Assembly: GCF_902364025.1 (NCBI RefSeq)
Contig: NZ_CABJCG010000009.1
Span: forward strand, 194,123 to 258,122
DNA from: Enterocloster lavalensis
GTDB lineage: Bacteria > Bacillota > Clostridia > Lachnospirales > Lachnospiraceae
Length of the DNA stretch: 64,000 nucleotides
Direction: 5' to 3'
Every line of letters begins with the position of its first letter. The stretch's first letter is position 1. Shown piece after piece: positions 36,901-43,346 of this stretch. A program made the position numbers and the translations under genes. The notes beneath the pieces are model-generated. The model searched no databases. It saw only the letters and a program-made list of their open reading frames with translations, and had not been told where the DNA came from.

Positions 36901-39900
36901 TCACGGTGCCGGATGAAGCGAACAACAACACCTATGAATTCTCCAACCTGCGCATCGCTCCCACCGTGGAGCTGAACAAACAGGTTGCGGCTGTGAACGG
37001 CCAGGAGGTTGGGGCGGGCCGCGAAGGCGTGCTGGAGAACCTGTGGTGGAACGACGGCCAGACGGTGCGCTATGAGCTCACGCCGGTCCTTGGCGATGAG
37101 ATTACGGGCAGGGGAAACAACGGAACCATCGAGCGCTTTGCGCTGACCGACACCGGGCTTACCATGCAGGGGCCGGATGGAAACGACCTAGCCTACGATA
37201 TTTACACAAGGGATAACTACTCCTTCACGGAGCTGGTGATTCCCATGCCGTCCCACGACAGCTTTATTGTCCGGGACGGGGTGGCCGTGGAGGTGGGAGC
37301 TATCACCGCGACGGTTACCACGGAGCATTTTGACGGCTCCCAGAACACCTATGAGCACACGTTTGACCTGCAGGACAGCTGGACCCTGGATCTGGGAGCG
37401 GAAGCGGGAGTGAAGGGCTTTACGGTCACTTACGAGGACGCGCGGATGAAGGAGCAGAGCGGTTACGCCCTGGGCCAGAATTTCAACCCCGGAACCATCC
37501 GGGCAGAGGCGGTGCTGTACCAGCAGCCGTACAACTCCCAGGCGGTCCAGGTCATCGGCAGGATCCGCAACAGCGCCAATGTGGCGGTGAAGTACAGCAA
37601 ATATTTAAGCGACGGAACCCACCAGGAATATACCATGGGCAGAGACTCGTTTGACGATGTCTGTGTGCTGGAGCCGGATATTCCCACTGTTTCCACACGG
37701 CTGGACGTGGCCAACAACACCAGGCCCGCGGATACCGCTACCGGCAATATCAAGGTGGGCGACAAGCTGACCTACACCATGACGCTGGAAAATGTCAGCG
37801 GCGAATCGATCCGCAGCGAGATGGTGGGACCGGTCTTTGTAAACCGGCTGCCCATCGGCGTAAACGCTGTGGATGACACGGTCAAAGTGCGCATGAACGG
37901 TACGGAGATCGAGCCGGATCAGATCAGTGTGATTTACGACAGCGAGGGAATTGAGTATTTGGTGGTATCGCTGCCGCACCACAACCTGACAAACGGCGAC
38001 AAGGTGGTCGTGACCTTTGAGGCCGAGGTCGGCAACGCGGTGATCAACAACACGGGCGCCGCCACGGATTCCATGTATGTCACCAGCCGCCTGACCAAAG
38101 ATATTTTCGCGAGCAACCCGGGCGGAGCCACCTTCAAGTGGCAGGAAGAGAAAACGGGAACCAACTGGCCCAATGAATACCCGGACATCAACGACATTGC
38201 AAAAGACACGCTGGGGCTGTGGAACAAGGCCAACGGCTACACCTACAACTACCGGCAGAACACATTTAACACCAACTCCGACATCACCCTTCTGAAGGAG
38301 GGCAAGGGCAACCTGGACAGCGCCTTTGTGTCCGAGCCGGTGAGCGCCAAGGTAACGCCCGACGAGAACGGCAGCATCATTTATCATCTGATTGCCAAGA
38401 ACACGTCGGCGGAAGCCAACAAGACGGTGATCACCAGGCTGCGCCTGGCGGATTCCCTGCCCAGACCCAGCGAGATGGAGGACTTCAAGGGAACCAGCAG
38501 AAGCAGCCAGTGGAGATTCAACGTGGACGGCGGCACTGCGTTTACCGTGTATAAAGTGAACGCGGAGGGCGCGAAAACGGTGATCGAACCGGAAAACTAC
38601 CGGATTTACTACTTTACCGGGGACGGCGAGACGGCCATGGACCAGAGCGTGCTGAAGAAATACGAGAACCCGGAAGATCACGGTTGGGTATTGCAGGATA
38701 ACTGGACCGGAACCAACCCGGTTGCGGTGATGGCGGATATCACGCTCCCCGAGGATCAACATCTAAAGACGGGCGAGAGCGCCGTGCTGGAATTCAAGGC
38801 GGATGTGCAGGAGATCAACTCGGCCCAGGAGCTGGAGCGCATCGCTTACACCTACGCGGTGAACCGGTTCTCCATGTCCTACTACCATATGTCCAACGAA
38901 AACCCGGAGGAGCTGGCGTTCCAGGATGTGACCAGCAACATGGTTCAGGCCGTGCTGACCCCCGCCAGAGTGGGCGTGGGCGGCAGGATCTGGATCGACG
39001 CCAACGGCAACGGACTCCAGGACGACGACCAGTACGGCACGTCCGTGTCCGATTTGCAGAAGCTGGTGGAAAACCAGTATTTCAGAATCAGGCTGAACAC
39101 CAGCGGCGAGGAGAAGAACACGGTGTCCGTGGCCTCCGTATCCCAGGCGATCCCGGCGGTACCCAACGAGACGGCGAAGCCTTCGGGCGTTTTGGACCGG
39201 ACCGGACGGTTCCTGTTCTCGGGCCTGCTGCCTGCGCAGCCTCACGATGAGGAAAACCTGTACGCGGCCATGGACGACGACGGAGCGCTCAACACGATCC
39301 GAAACGAACTGAAGCCCGGCGCGTTAAAGGGGCTGAATCCTCAGACAAACCGGCTGACCATTATCACCGGGGGCGACGGGAGCGCCGACATCATTCCCGG
39401 AATGTATTTAAAGAAAACCGCGACAACGGTGAACGGCAAAGGCATTTCCAACGCCGAAGGCGGCATGTCGCGCAAACCCTCTGAGCTGAAGGCGGGGACG
39501 TACCCCAGCGAGACTCAGGACAACAACTTTGTGACCAACGGCACGGCGGACAGCTATGTCTCCGAACAATTCTTCCTGTGGGGCGACACGGAGAACTGGG
39601 ATCAGACCAAGGATTTCGGCCTGATTCCCTACCGCGATCTGACCATCACCAAATACGGGGAGGGAGATCCGAAGGAAACGCTGGAAGGGGCGGAATTCGC
39701 CCTGTACGGCCCCTTTGACAACGAGGAAGAAGCCAGGGCCTTTGACACAGGGAAAGCGAACGAAGGCAGCGGCAAGTTTGTGGGCCGCGGGGCCACCGGA
39801 GCGGACGGAACCCTGAAGTTCGAGGGACTTTACTACTATCTGTACTACGTGATTGTGGAAGAGTCCACCCCGGACGACTATATGACCTACGGCGCGGTGG

Positions 39901-41015
39901 CCAGCTCCAATATCCGGCCCATGTCTGCGGACCGGGCGGACGCCAGCTGGTATATCCCGTGGGGCGTAACCGAAGCCAGCGTCACCAACAAATACGGCGA
40001 CGGAACGCTGAAAGTGACCAAAGCGGACAGCGAGACCGGCGCAGCGCTGGCGGGAGCGAGGTTTGAGCTCACTGCGTCCAGGACAAATGTGGAGGGCGCG
40101 TGGGAGAATTACCTGGCTAAGGCTGCGAACAGCGAGCCGGACGGCTTAACGGGCGTTCAGGCGGTAACGGTTGACGGAACCACGCTGCGCTTTACCATTG
40201 CGGGCAGCACGGAACATGGTGCGACGGACGGAACCGCCGTCCTGACGGAACTGCCCTACGGCACCTACACGCTGACCGAGATAAAAGCGCCCGACGGTTA
40301 TATTCTGGGAAGCACGCCGGAGGTGAGAGTGTTCACCATCAGCCGCGCCGACCGCACGATTTCCTACACCACGGACCAGCTGGCGCTGGAGAACGACGCC
40401 ATGGGTCCCATCGCCAACACCCCTCATGAGACAACGGTGGTGAAGGTGAGCAAGAGCAACACAGAGACAAAGCTGGCGGGAGCGGAATTCATCCTCAAAT
40501 CCCAGAAGGGCTACGTGCTGTTGAAGGACGGAAGCTTTGACGGGTATGTTCAGGAGGAGGAAAAAGCGAGCCGGTTTACCACAGACGAGAACGGCGCGTT
40601 CGTGATCAAACGCCTGCCTGCCGGAACCTACACGCTGGTTGAGAAAACGGCGCCTTCGGGCTACCAAATCAACAGTGACATCCCATCCTTCACAACGGAC
40701 GGGACAAAACACAGCCTCATCCAGGTGGAGGATCAGAAGATCACCCACAGCGGTGGAAACGGCGGCGGAGGCGGCGGTGGAGGTTCCACCGGAAAACGCA
40801 GCGTGACGGTTATCAACGACGAAAATGTGCCGCTGGCCAATCTGCCCCAGCCACCGGTCAACGAGACCATCATTCTGGACGACGACGTACCGCTGGCCGG
40901 ACTGCCCAAGACCGGCGAGATCGTAAATGCGGCCGCAGGGCTTGCGGCGCTGATCTCCACCGCGCTCATGGGCGTGTACCTGGCTTTGCAGAAGAAACGG
41001 CGGCCTGACCGGTAA
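27918..41015 (+). CDS. Giant LPxTG-anchored SpaA/CnaB multidomain surface protein
   Basis: 4365 residues from GTG 27918, eight bases after AAGGAGG; an upstream ATG at 27885 precedes that site. Order: a signal peptide (LLAWFLVVAMVSGNLSQVGY), a unique N-terminal domain (to about residue 190), a Glu/Pro/Thr/Gln-rich stalk (about 190-350), a beta-rich domain (about 380-850), then about 17 SpaA/CnaB prealbumin-like repeats with the pattern GAxFEL...GTYTLxExxAPxGY. DUF11-like domains (37.7-38.8 kb) and an SdrD-B-like domain (VGGRIWIDANGNGLQDDDQY, near 38.97 kb) follow, then three more CnaB repeats. The end is a poly-Gly hinge, LPKTG (40902-40916), a membrane helix and a KKRRPDR tail. CnaB domains usually form Lys-Asn isopeptide bonds. 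Sortase would link it to peptidoglycan, but no sortase gene is in the window. It is likely an adhesin or fibre-like stalk. Confidence 0.93.
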   Translation: MRGMRKRISWKMRLLAWFLVVAMVSGNLSQVGYAAQSQTKETTGQRVIKITEKEIERILDRDPERRPELELKDIPFKGETKKQNVLDEILSLTEGKILIKKQRNGASLCLIYAEKDGLDIDFYDEDAEVDEDECLIDFLEIYTVNAGDKPVEYKVVLDSDTMVIGEATSSEFKVVGDNEDFTIATDSNAVKATDSNASAQEKETEAPAAQPDNGQAGESGQENTTQDPAQGDNGQNPAEGTEGEAPAGGADQQEPAENGGAETPSEETGSQESQETQAPPETESQTETEAEKEPETEAPAAEPTEKETEKEPEADEPQELSRSVRERYLVTSSDDDEEDEGAGLVSLSFDEDATEEVMESLQEEGGIVSRVGAGMIKSTRLTLVPSTPFFEAVTEALGDPDSAEDNQVVVGSIAVSPDKTGEIMAGEEFHLTVNYAMNAVPPYSYNGGTVSLYTPNEVKRGTIILTVPRELVLPQQAVYRQEVGESAIYNIPVSDESASGKMVLKAYFAGNGRSGIGTAYEMSNIWSAAYSGFVTAVDPTDASSSVEYAFCDYGQRESLDEELTEEMYQWELASPDVWAVNKEITSLNGVGEQVSLNGQDAVKFEFEITVGLDQAGAPAVGDANYFRPGRVPFESYRLTDTLTLHDKEGNPTDIAPLKVELVPEGANNGSPLVAEEPVLNSAVITTEQYAAAGHPGEDTGLYETDGSAPALTRYKVTAYYARDNFKLDFWDPQVEDGATYQVKNDVTIDYTLANVNGGGNRLQIQDDARGYYQFVEGSSAIRLKKNLLIPDLNEAGELTTREVPFDGVYGGYYEGYAGFTLEKQDEEGTFQVYSPKVLEGGAYKDLENIAINPVQDSLDGEVPEQGTDGSLTFYVEPGTYRITETELPEKTQPGPGMELDSRGQAYFEVTVKLDDEKTVTFENAVQSGGLQFAKYGYEYRNHGLSEKADPLGGVTFELFDGQGESLGTATSGKDGIVSFFPLDAGTYTLKEVSTADGYILDSTAYDVKVEAGRIARPRKGGADQEVLYNLPNQSAARVVKWLAKPGQEQETRVQLGGQAVEAFAGRFQVEYRDGENWLKYGDPLSLDGSGEIYLDLPVYRNGKTESAEATVYRVVESVPEAYTSKTYNVGDGAYYQTFDPDARQVVSREFTLEEAREQGKPAPVQTINITNIPRSNIALTKYNAGYGASGDDRKSWITSEKAGAAAAEFQLLRKTGEGRYDLVGSGQTDENGNIAFSDLDIWTDNGSKIEYYWYEMPQSGTRLEVFDSEYASGSENRLQTVTGAVIDGVSHDAAMLAGPFELTVDSTVRAYAYNVAQKLPVWIEKRDGSAKETVIWTDSDPETQFEFTIYQVDGDKTGAAGQPVTVRNDGKPVYLDLGYQYKVYETKHPESYEGYEGQENQSDEKGFYQIIDLTKRPEISMGSGVQEAKGGNLTTFVNRRLSRLQVVKQSRTIDLNDLLTKDSRLTDVEFEVFTEEDGQFKSTGRTIKSDDGNYWFKAGTYYVKEKSVPAGHIDPATYLETGDHRKDADLKYFMDSGRQNLYYGPIQVKESGKEVATGSVEVINYKNVGTIRAIKKSGNTGEPLGGAVIALEKLAGVKYVEIGRQTSDKETGFVTFGGVAIYDDNGDKITYRLREITPPSGYTLDKGREYAVQLDQKDLLTTVDTTGHTLEFVNNLAVNLTVRKFWTDKWESQFDHRDIKNELPGVDLVLYKWDQTGGAGKAQLVAAGASDEAAAAAMFKGLDSKLAYFVVEGEGVSGYEPKDGKVILTKTSGAYPEELDVSADGALMGGDYNYVFFPVQAAGEIEVNRSGEILNERPWLQFNLHKYADRVLYNENTENRTPVTFEYEGTSRTFYAEELNPHKDVNGARFEFHETPLTGGLEAVLDGGTLIDVYETGTKLNGLGGQQVDGEFDTTIVRPGNIFWLKEVSAGPGYSWGDRPQIISFVPADQLSGFELDENGFYVRADETKVKIVPYEKNATVTADAFNYDMSGTGIGEINTAYVKLNKWLETERDGQKEYTPLGGVTFQLRVGGITVATLETGLDNQWNDGDKTGQAMSEMLYFDRIVEALKSAGRTDEEILKWVNFETHEISFELVEISAPDRVEMMDGSKTLTVAFAGNTPVDTSYFWSEGDPESKRLINTQLEGYRVELNVWGYNPTEELFEATGGAITDAKLEQMGGLDAAPLNQVILELYRYNYETGKYERYMADTSIRTVNGRYLFEDGLPRGKYYLIQTNLGQANKDRYFNMYNNKDWRREFTVNASERNVVNVYNPEKPNLEITKRVLAEKAGGEHVDLAGLTLTFKDGGTKYTRIFNKDSADKTTVRIDNMAPGAYTITESGQPQNTSIQYFGVYNQNQLIIGFSRTKNGSTPQIQKRDKLKTYPYESQVSMELYNPQKGSLKLIKTDAEDPEIKLAGAEFKYSYLPFNANKGDIVGSKGEAYVVRQPGLVEDATLLQDLAGRKWGTEMAAGKTNADGELLMEHLDPGWYRITETNAPEGYTAGQEPFYMAVVADMGADHTVAGVIPEAVVTNPHDVSLTVTKNLDYAGLTDHKNVLPDTVTFRLYKGTADGALADTGRSVEVMSKDGHTGIIDGIPQLTAKETADGVHYYLAETVVKSEDWNFVAAADNQDAAGTALNTVTKGGVTYIELPGFTTRADVAITVTNRLARADITLLKVDKDSNVPLAGAVFALYATDQTVGGTGLPADSARIGTFADLGQGIYRLTNIPAGSISGTDYYVFEVTAPEHYVRKAEPVKVTVLPGQHLSYETPENAGLLTIQNESGVDISLIKHPDVYGGPEAGTIQKSGVKFDLYVRDTAQDGSGWTKVGETREPDAEGTIKWTGLKLADRQYALYEYDITGGTYENYALDGIYLDGVKMEETAEQDGRRLYVLAGMSAGQTFGFEAFNRPAQLVTIQKTDANGGPAPEAEFQILDANGGVVMIHGQETVQTAKVGGENYTQVKIPLKAGTYTLVETKTGSGYNLIPDDSRVITRREITVPDEANNNTYEFSNLRIAPTVELNKQVAAVNGQEVGAGREGVLENLWWNDGQTVRYELTPVLGDEITGRGNNGTIERFALTDTGLTMQGPDGNDLAYDIYTRDNYSFTELVIPMPSHDSFIVRDGVAVEVGAITATVTTEHFDGSQNTYEHTFDLQDSWTLDLGAEAGVKGFTVTYEDARMKEQSGYALGQNFNPGTIRAEAVLYQQPYNSQAVQVIGRIRNSANVAVKYSKYLSDGTHQEYTMGRDSFDDVCVLEPDIPTVSTRLDVANNTRPADTATGNIKVGDKLTYTMTLENVSGESIRSEMVGPVFVNRLPIGVNAVDDTVKVRMNGTEIEPDQISVIYDSEGIEYLVVSLPHHNLTNGDKVVVTFEAEVGNAVINNTGAATDSMYVTSRLTKDIFASNPGGATFKWQEEKTGTNWPNEYPDINDIAKDTLGLWNKANGYTYNYRQNTFNTNSDITLLKEGKGNLDSAFVSEPVSAKVTPDENGSIIYHLIAKNTSAEANKTVITRLRLADSLPRPSEMEDFKGTSRSSQWRFNVDGGTAFTVYKVNAEGAKTVIEPENYRIYYFTGDGETAMDQSVLKKYENPEDHGWVLQDNWTGTNPVAVMADITLPEDQHLKTGESAVLEFKADVQEINSAQELERIAYTYAVNRFSMSYYHMSNENPEELAFQDVTSNMVQAVLTPARVGVGGRIWIDANGNGLQDDDQYGTSVSDLQKLVENQYFRIRLNTSGEEKNTVSVASVSQAIPAVPNETAKPSGVLDRTGRFLFSGLLPAQPHDEENLYAAMDDDGALNTIRNELKPGALKGLNPQTNRLTIITGGDGSADIIPGMYLKKTATTVNGKGISNAEGGMSRKPSELKAGTYPSETQDNNFVTNGTADSYVSEQFFLWGDTENWDQTKDFGLIPYRDLTITKYGEGDPKETLEGAEFALYGPFDNEEEARAFDTGKANEGSGKFVGRGATGADGTLKFEGLYYYLYYVIVEESTPDDYMTYGAVASSNIRPMSADRADASWYIPWGVTEASVTNKYGDGTLKVTKADSETGAALAGARFELTASRTNVEGAWENYLAKAANSEPDGLTGVQAVTVDGTTLRFTIAGSTEHGATDGTAVLTELPYGTYTLTEIKAPDGYILGSTPEVRVFTISRADRTISYTTDQLALENDAMGPIANTPHETTVVKVSKSNTETKLAGAEFILKSQKGYVLLKDGSFDGYVQEEEKASRFTTDENGAFVIKRLPAGTYTLVEKTAPSGYQINSDIPSFTTDGTKHSLIQVEDQKITHSGGNGGGGGGGGSTGKRSVTVINDENVPLANLPQPPVNETIILDDDVPLAGLPKTGEIVNAAAGLAALISTALMGVYLALQKKRRPDR

Positions 41016-41106
41016 ACGGCGGGCAAAACAGCACGGACAGCCTGGAATGCGGGCGGTGCGGAATACGGATCGTCCGAAGCGCAGATCATTTAGAAAATTC
41101 GACAGA

Positions 41107-41148
41107 AACAGCAGTCCCGCGGGAAATCCCGTGGGGCTGCTGTTTTTT
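41107..41148 (+). terminator. Intrinsic terminator of the giant adhesin gene
   Basis: CAGCAGTCCCGCGGG pairs with the CCCGTGGGGCTGCTG side and is followed by six T. Confidence 0.85.
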
Positions 41149-41249
41149 AGTGCTCCGGGCGGATGTAGCCCATTGTTTGGGTCAGTGGGAATGGAACCGC
41201 TGCCTCCGGAATAAGATGCATCGATGGACGGAAGCCGCGGGGTGTTGAA

Positions 41250-41774
41250 ATGCAAATATTGATTTTTCTGTCGGAATGTATGGTTCCGCTGATGATATTT
41301 TACATAATCGGGTTCGGGCTGCTCTCAGGGCGGCCGGTGATGGACGATTTTCTGGAAGGAGCCAAGGAGGGGATGAGGACCGTGGCGGGCATTTTGCCCA
41401 CGCTGGTGGCGCTGATGGTGTCCGTGGGGGTGCTGCGGGCCTCCGGCTTCCTGGACTTTCTGGGGGAGGTGTTAAAAGCCCCTGCGGCCCTGGTCCACCT
41501 GCCGCCCCAGATCGTGCCGGTGATCCTGGTGCGCCTGGTATCCAACTCCGCGGCCACGGGCCTGGTGCTGGACATTTTCAAGGAGTTCGGAACGGACTCC
41601 AACCTGGGGCTGATCGCCTCCCTGCTGATGAGCAGCACGGAGACGGTGCTGTACTGTATGAGCGTGTACTTCGGCGCCGCGGGCATCACCAAAACCCGCT
41701 ACACCCTGGCCGGGGCGCTGATCGCAACCGCGGCGGGGGTGGCGGCCAGCGTGGTGCTGGCCGGGGTGATGTAA
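41250..41774 (+). CDS. spmB: Spore maturation protein B (nucleoside-recognition domain)
   Basis: 174 residues with four membrane segments. EGMRTVAGILPTLVALMVSV, LVRLVSNSAATGLVLDIF and LLMSSTETVLYCMSVYFGA are diagnostic of SpmB. It is the partner of SpmA (22807-23397) in late spore maturation, but is separated from it here by the transporter, cysK and giant-adhesin genes. The start at ATG 41250 has a poor ribosome site (GCGGGG); ATG 41280 is an alternative. Confidence 0.87.
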   Translation: MQILIFLSECMVPLMIFYIIGFGLLSGRPVMDDFLEGAKEGMRTVAGILPTLVALMVSVGVLRASGFLDFLGEVLKAPAALVHLPPQIVPVILVRLVSNSAATGLVLDIFKEFGTDSNLGLIASLLMSSTETVLYCMSVYFGAAGITKTRYTLAGALIATAAGVAASVVLAGVM

Positions 41775-41795
41775 AGGCCGAAGCCAAAGAAAACA

Positions 41796-41824
41796 TTGCA
41801 AAATCCAGGGTTTTTTACTATAAT
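41796..41824 (+). promoter_or_regulatory. Promoter of the MurL/MurD-like operon
   Basis: TTGCAA, a 17-base spacer and a perfect TATAAT (41819-41824). It gives a leader of roughly 90 bases before ATG 41922. Confidence 0.75.
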
Positions 41825-41845
41825 AGCCATAAGAAAATAGGAGAT

Positions 41846-41902
41846 CCGCTGTGTATCGGCGCCGGCATAGTACAGAGGACGGTGCATATACAGCGGGTTT
41901 TG
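41846..41902 (+). promoter_or_regulatory. Leader hairpin before the MurL-like gene
   Basis: CCGCTGTGTAT can pair with ATATACAGCGG over a 35-base loop, followed by GTTTTG. It could act as a weak attenuator or a structured leader. No known riboswitch was recognised. Confidence 0.35.
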
Positions 41903-41921
41903 TCATGAAAAAGGAGCCAAA

Positions 41922-43334
41922 ATGGAGCAATATGAGACTCTGCGCCGCCGTTTTCCGCGGTTTTTCTACAGAGGATACGAGATAGAGGAGACAGGCACTG
42001 CACTCGGGATTACATATCACTTTGAGATCGAAGGGCTCAGCTCATTTGCGCCCTGCTGGACGTTCCCCAGGCCGGAATGTGCCGACGGGACGGCCGTGGA
42101 CGGGCTGATGGAACGTATGGTCTTTTCGCTGGGCATGGTAGAGCTGGTCAGCTATTGGAAAATCACCTGTTCCCCCCAGGTGGTTGTGGAGGCAGGCGCA
42201 CTGGATGAGAAGCAGATCCGCTGGTGGAAAGACCTGTATTACAATGGATTGGGTGAGTTTTTCTATGTGAATCAGATCGACAATGTAAATCCGGATGATT
42301 TTATGGAGATTATCTGCGAGGACAGTGCGGACCAGACTGCCTGTGAGCAGGTGGCAGAAGATTTTACCGTGGCTTCTGAGATTTCCGGCGTTCTGGTTCC
42401 CATCGGCGGAGGCAAGGACTCTGTGGTGACGCTGGAGATTTTGCGCCAGTCCGGCGCGCCGCTCTACGGATATATCATCAATCCAAGAGGTGCTACTGTC
42501 CACACCGCAGAGGTTGCAGGCCTGGACGGCGGTCATCTCATGGAGGTCAGACGTACTTTGGATCAAAATATGCTGGAGCTGAATCAGAAGGGGTATTTGA
42601 ATGGACATACACCGTTTTCCGCCCTGGTGGCATTTTCCGGCCTGATCGGGGCGAAGCTTCTGCATCTGCCATATGTGGCGCTGTCCAATGAATCCAGCGC
42701 CAATGAGAGTACGGTTTTGGGGAGCACGGTAAACCATCAATATTCCAAGAGCTTCAAATTTGAACGGGATTTCCACCAATATGCGGCGGAATATCTGCCA
42801 GGAAGCGCTTACTACTTCAGTCTGTTAAGGCCTCTCAGCGAGTTTCAGATTGCCAGGTTCTTTGCCAGGCAGAAGCTCTATCACGGCGTATTCCGCAGCT
42901 GTAATGCAGGCAGCAAGACGGACAGTTGGTGCGGTCACTGCCCCAAGTGCCTGTTCGTCTATTTGATTTTGTCGCCATTTCTGACATCGGACGAGGTGAG
43001 GGCTATTTTCGGAACAAATATGCTGGAGGATTCGTCCATGACGTTTACGTTGGATCAACTGGTGGGCATTGAGGAAGAGAAGCCGTTTGAGTGCGTGGGC
43101 AGCCGCGACGAAATCAATGCGGCGCTGGTGCTGACCATTGACCGCATGGAGGAAGAGGGGGAACCGCTTCCACTGTTGCTGAGGCACTACAAACAATCTG
43201 GAATGTATGCGGGAAGAAAGGCTGGGAGAGACCGGTATTTTGCCTATTACGACGATGAGAACCTGGTTCCGGAGCCCTTTGCCGCGCTGGTAAAGCGTAA
43301 CTGTGTGGCTTGTACAGACAATGCCATAGGATAA
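41922..43334 (+). CDS. UDP-MurNAc-L-Ala-L-Glu epimerase-like protein (MurL family)
   Basis: 470 residues, with AAGGAG five bases before ATG 41922. The central domain has the PP-loop-like motif PIGGGKDSVV (160-169), SNESSANE (255-262), VNHQYSKS (270-277) and a Cys cluster C337-x2-C340-x2-C343 in SWCGHCPKC. I recognise this as the MurL family, first described in Xanthomonas. There MurL epimerises the L-Glu of UDP-MurNAc-L-Ala-L-Glu to D-Glu in an ATP-dependent reaction. Strong support comes from the next gene, a MurD-like ligase 12 bases downstream; MurD2 and MurL are paired in the same way in Xanthomonas. Function here is by family and context. Confidence 0.78.
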   Translation: MEQYETLRRRFPRFFYRGYEIEETGTALGITYHFEIEGLSSFAPCWTFPRPECADGTAVDGLMERMVFSLGMVELVSYWKITCSPQVVVEAGALDEKQIRWWKDLYYNGLGEFFYVNQIDNVNPDDFMEIICEDSADQTACEQVAEDFTVASEISGVLVPIGGGKDSVVTLEILRQSGAPLYGYIINPRGATVHTAEVAGLDGGHLMEVRRTLDQNMLELNQKGYLNGHTPFSALVAFSGLIGAKLLHLPYVALSNESSANESTVLGSTVNHQYSKSFKFERDFHQYAAEYLPGSAYYFSLLRPLSEFQIARFFARQKLYHGVFRSCNAGSKTDSWCGHCPKCLFVYLILSPFLTSDEVRAIFGTNMLEDSSMTFTLDQLVGIEEEKPFECVGSRDEINAALVLTIDRMEEEGEPLPLLLRHYKQSGMYAGRKAGRDRYFAYYDDENLVPEPFAALVKRNCVACTDNAIG

Positions 43335-43346
43335 GGAGATAATGAC

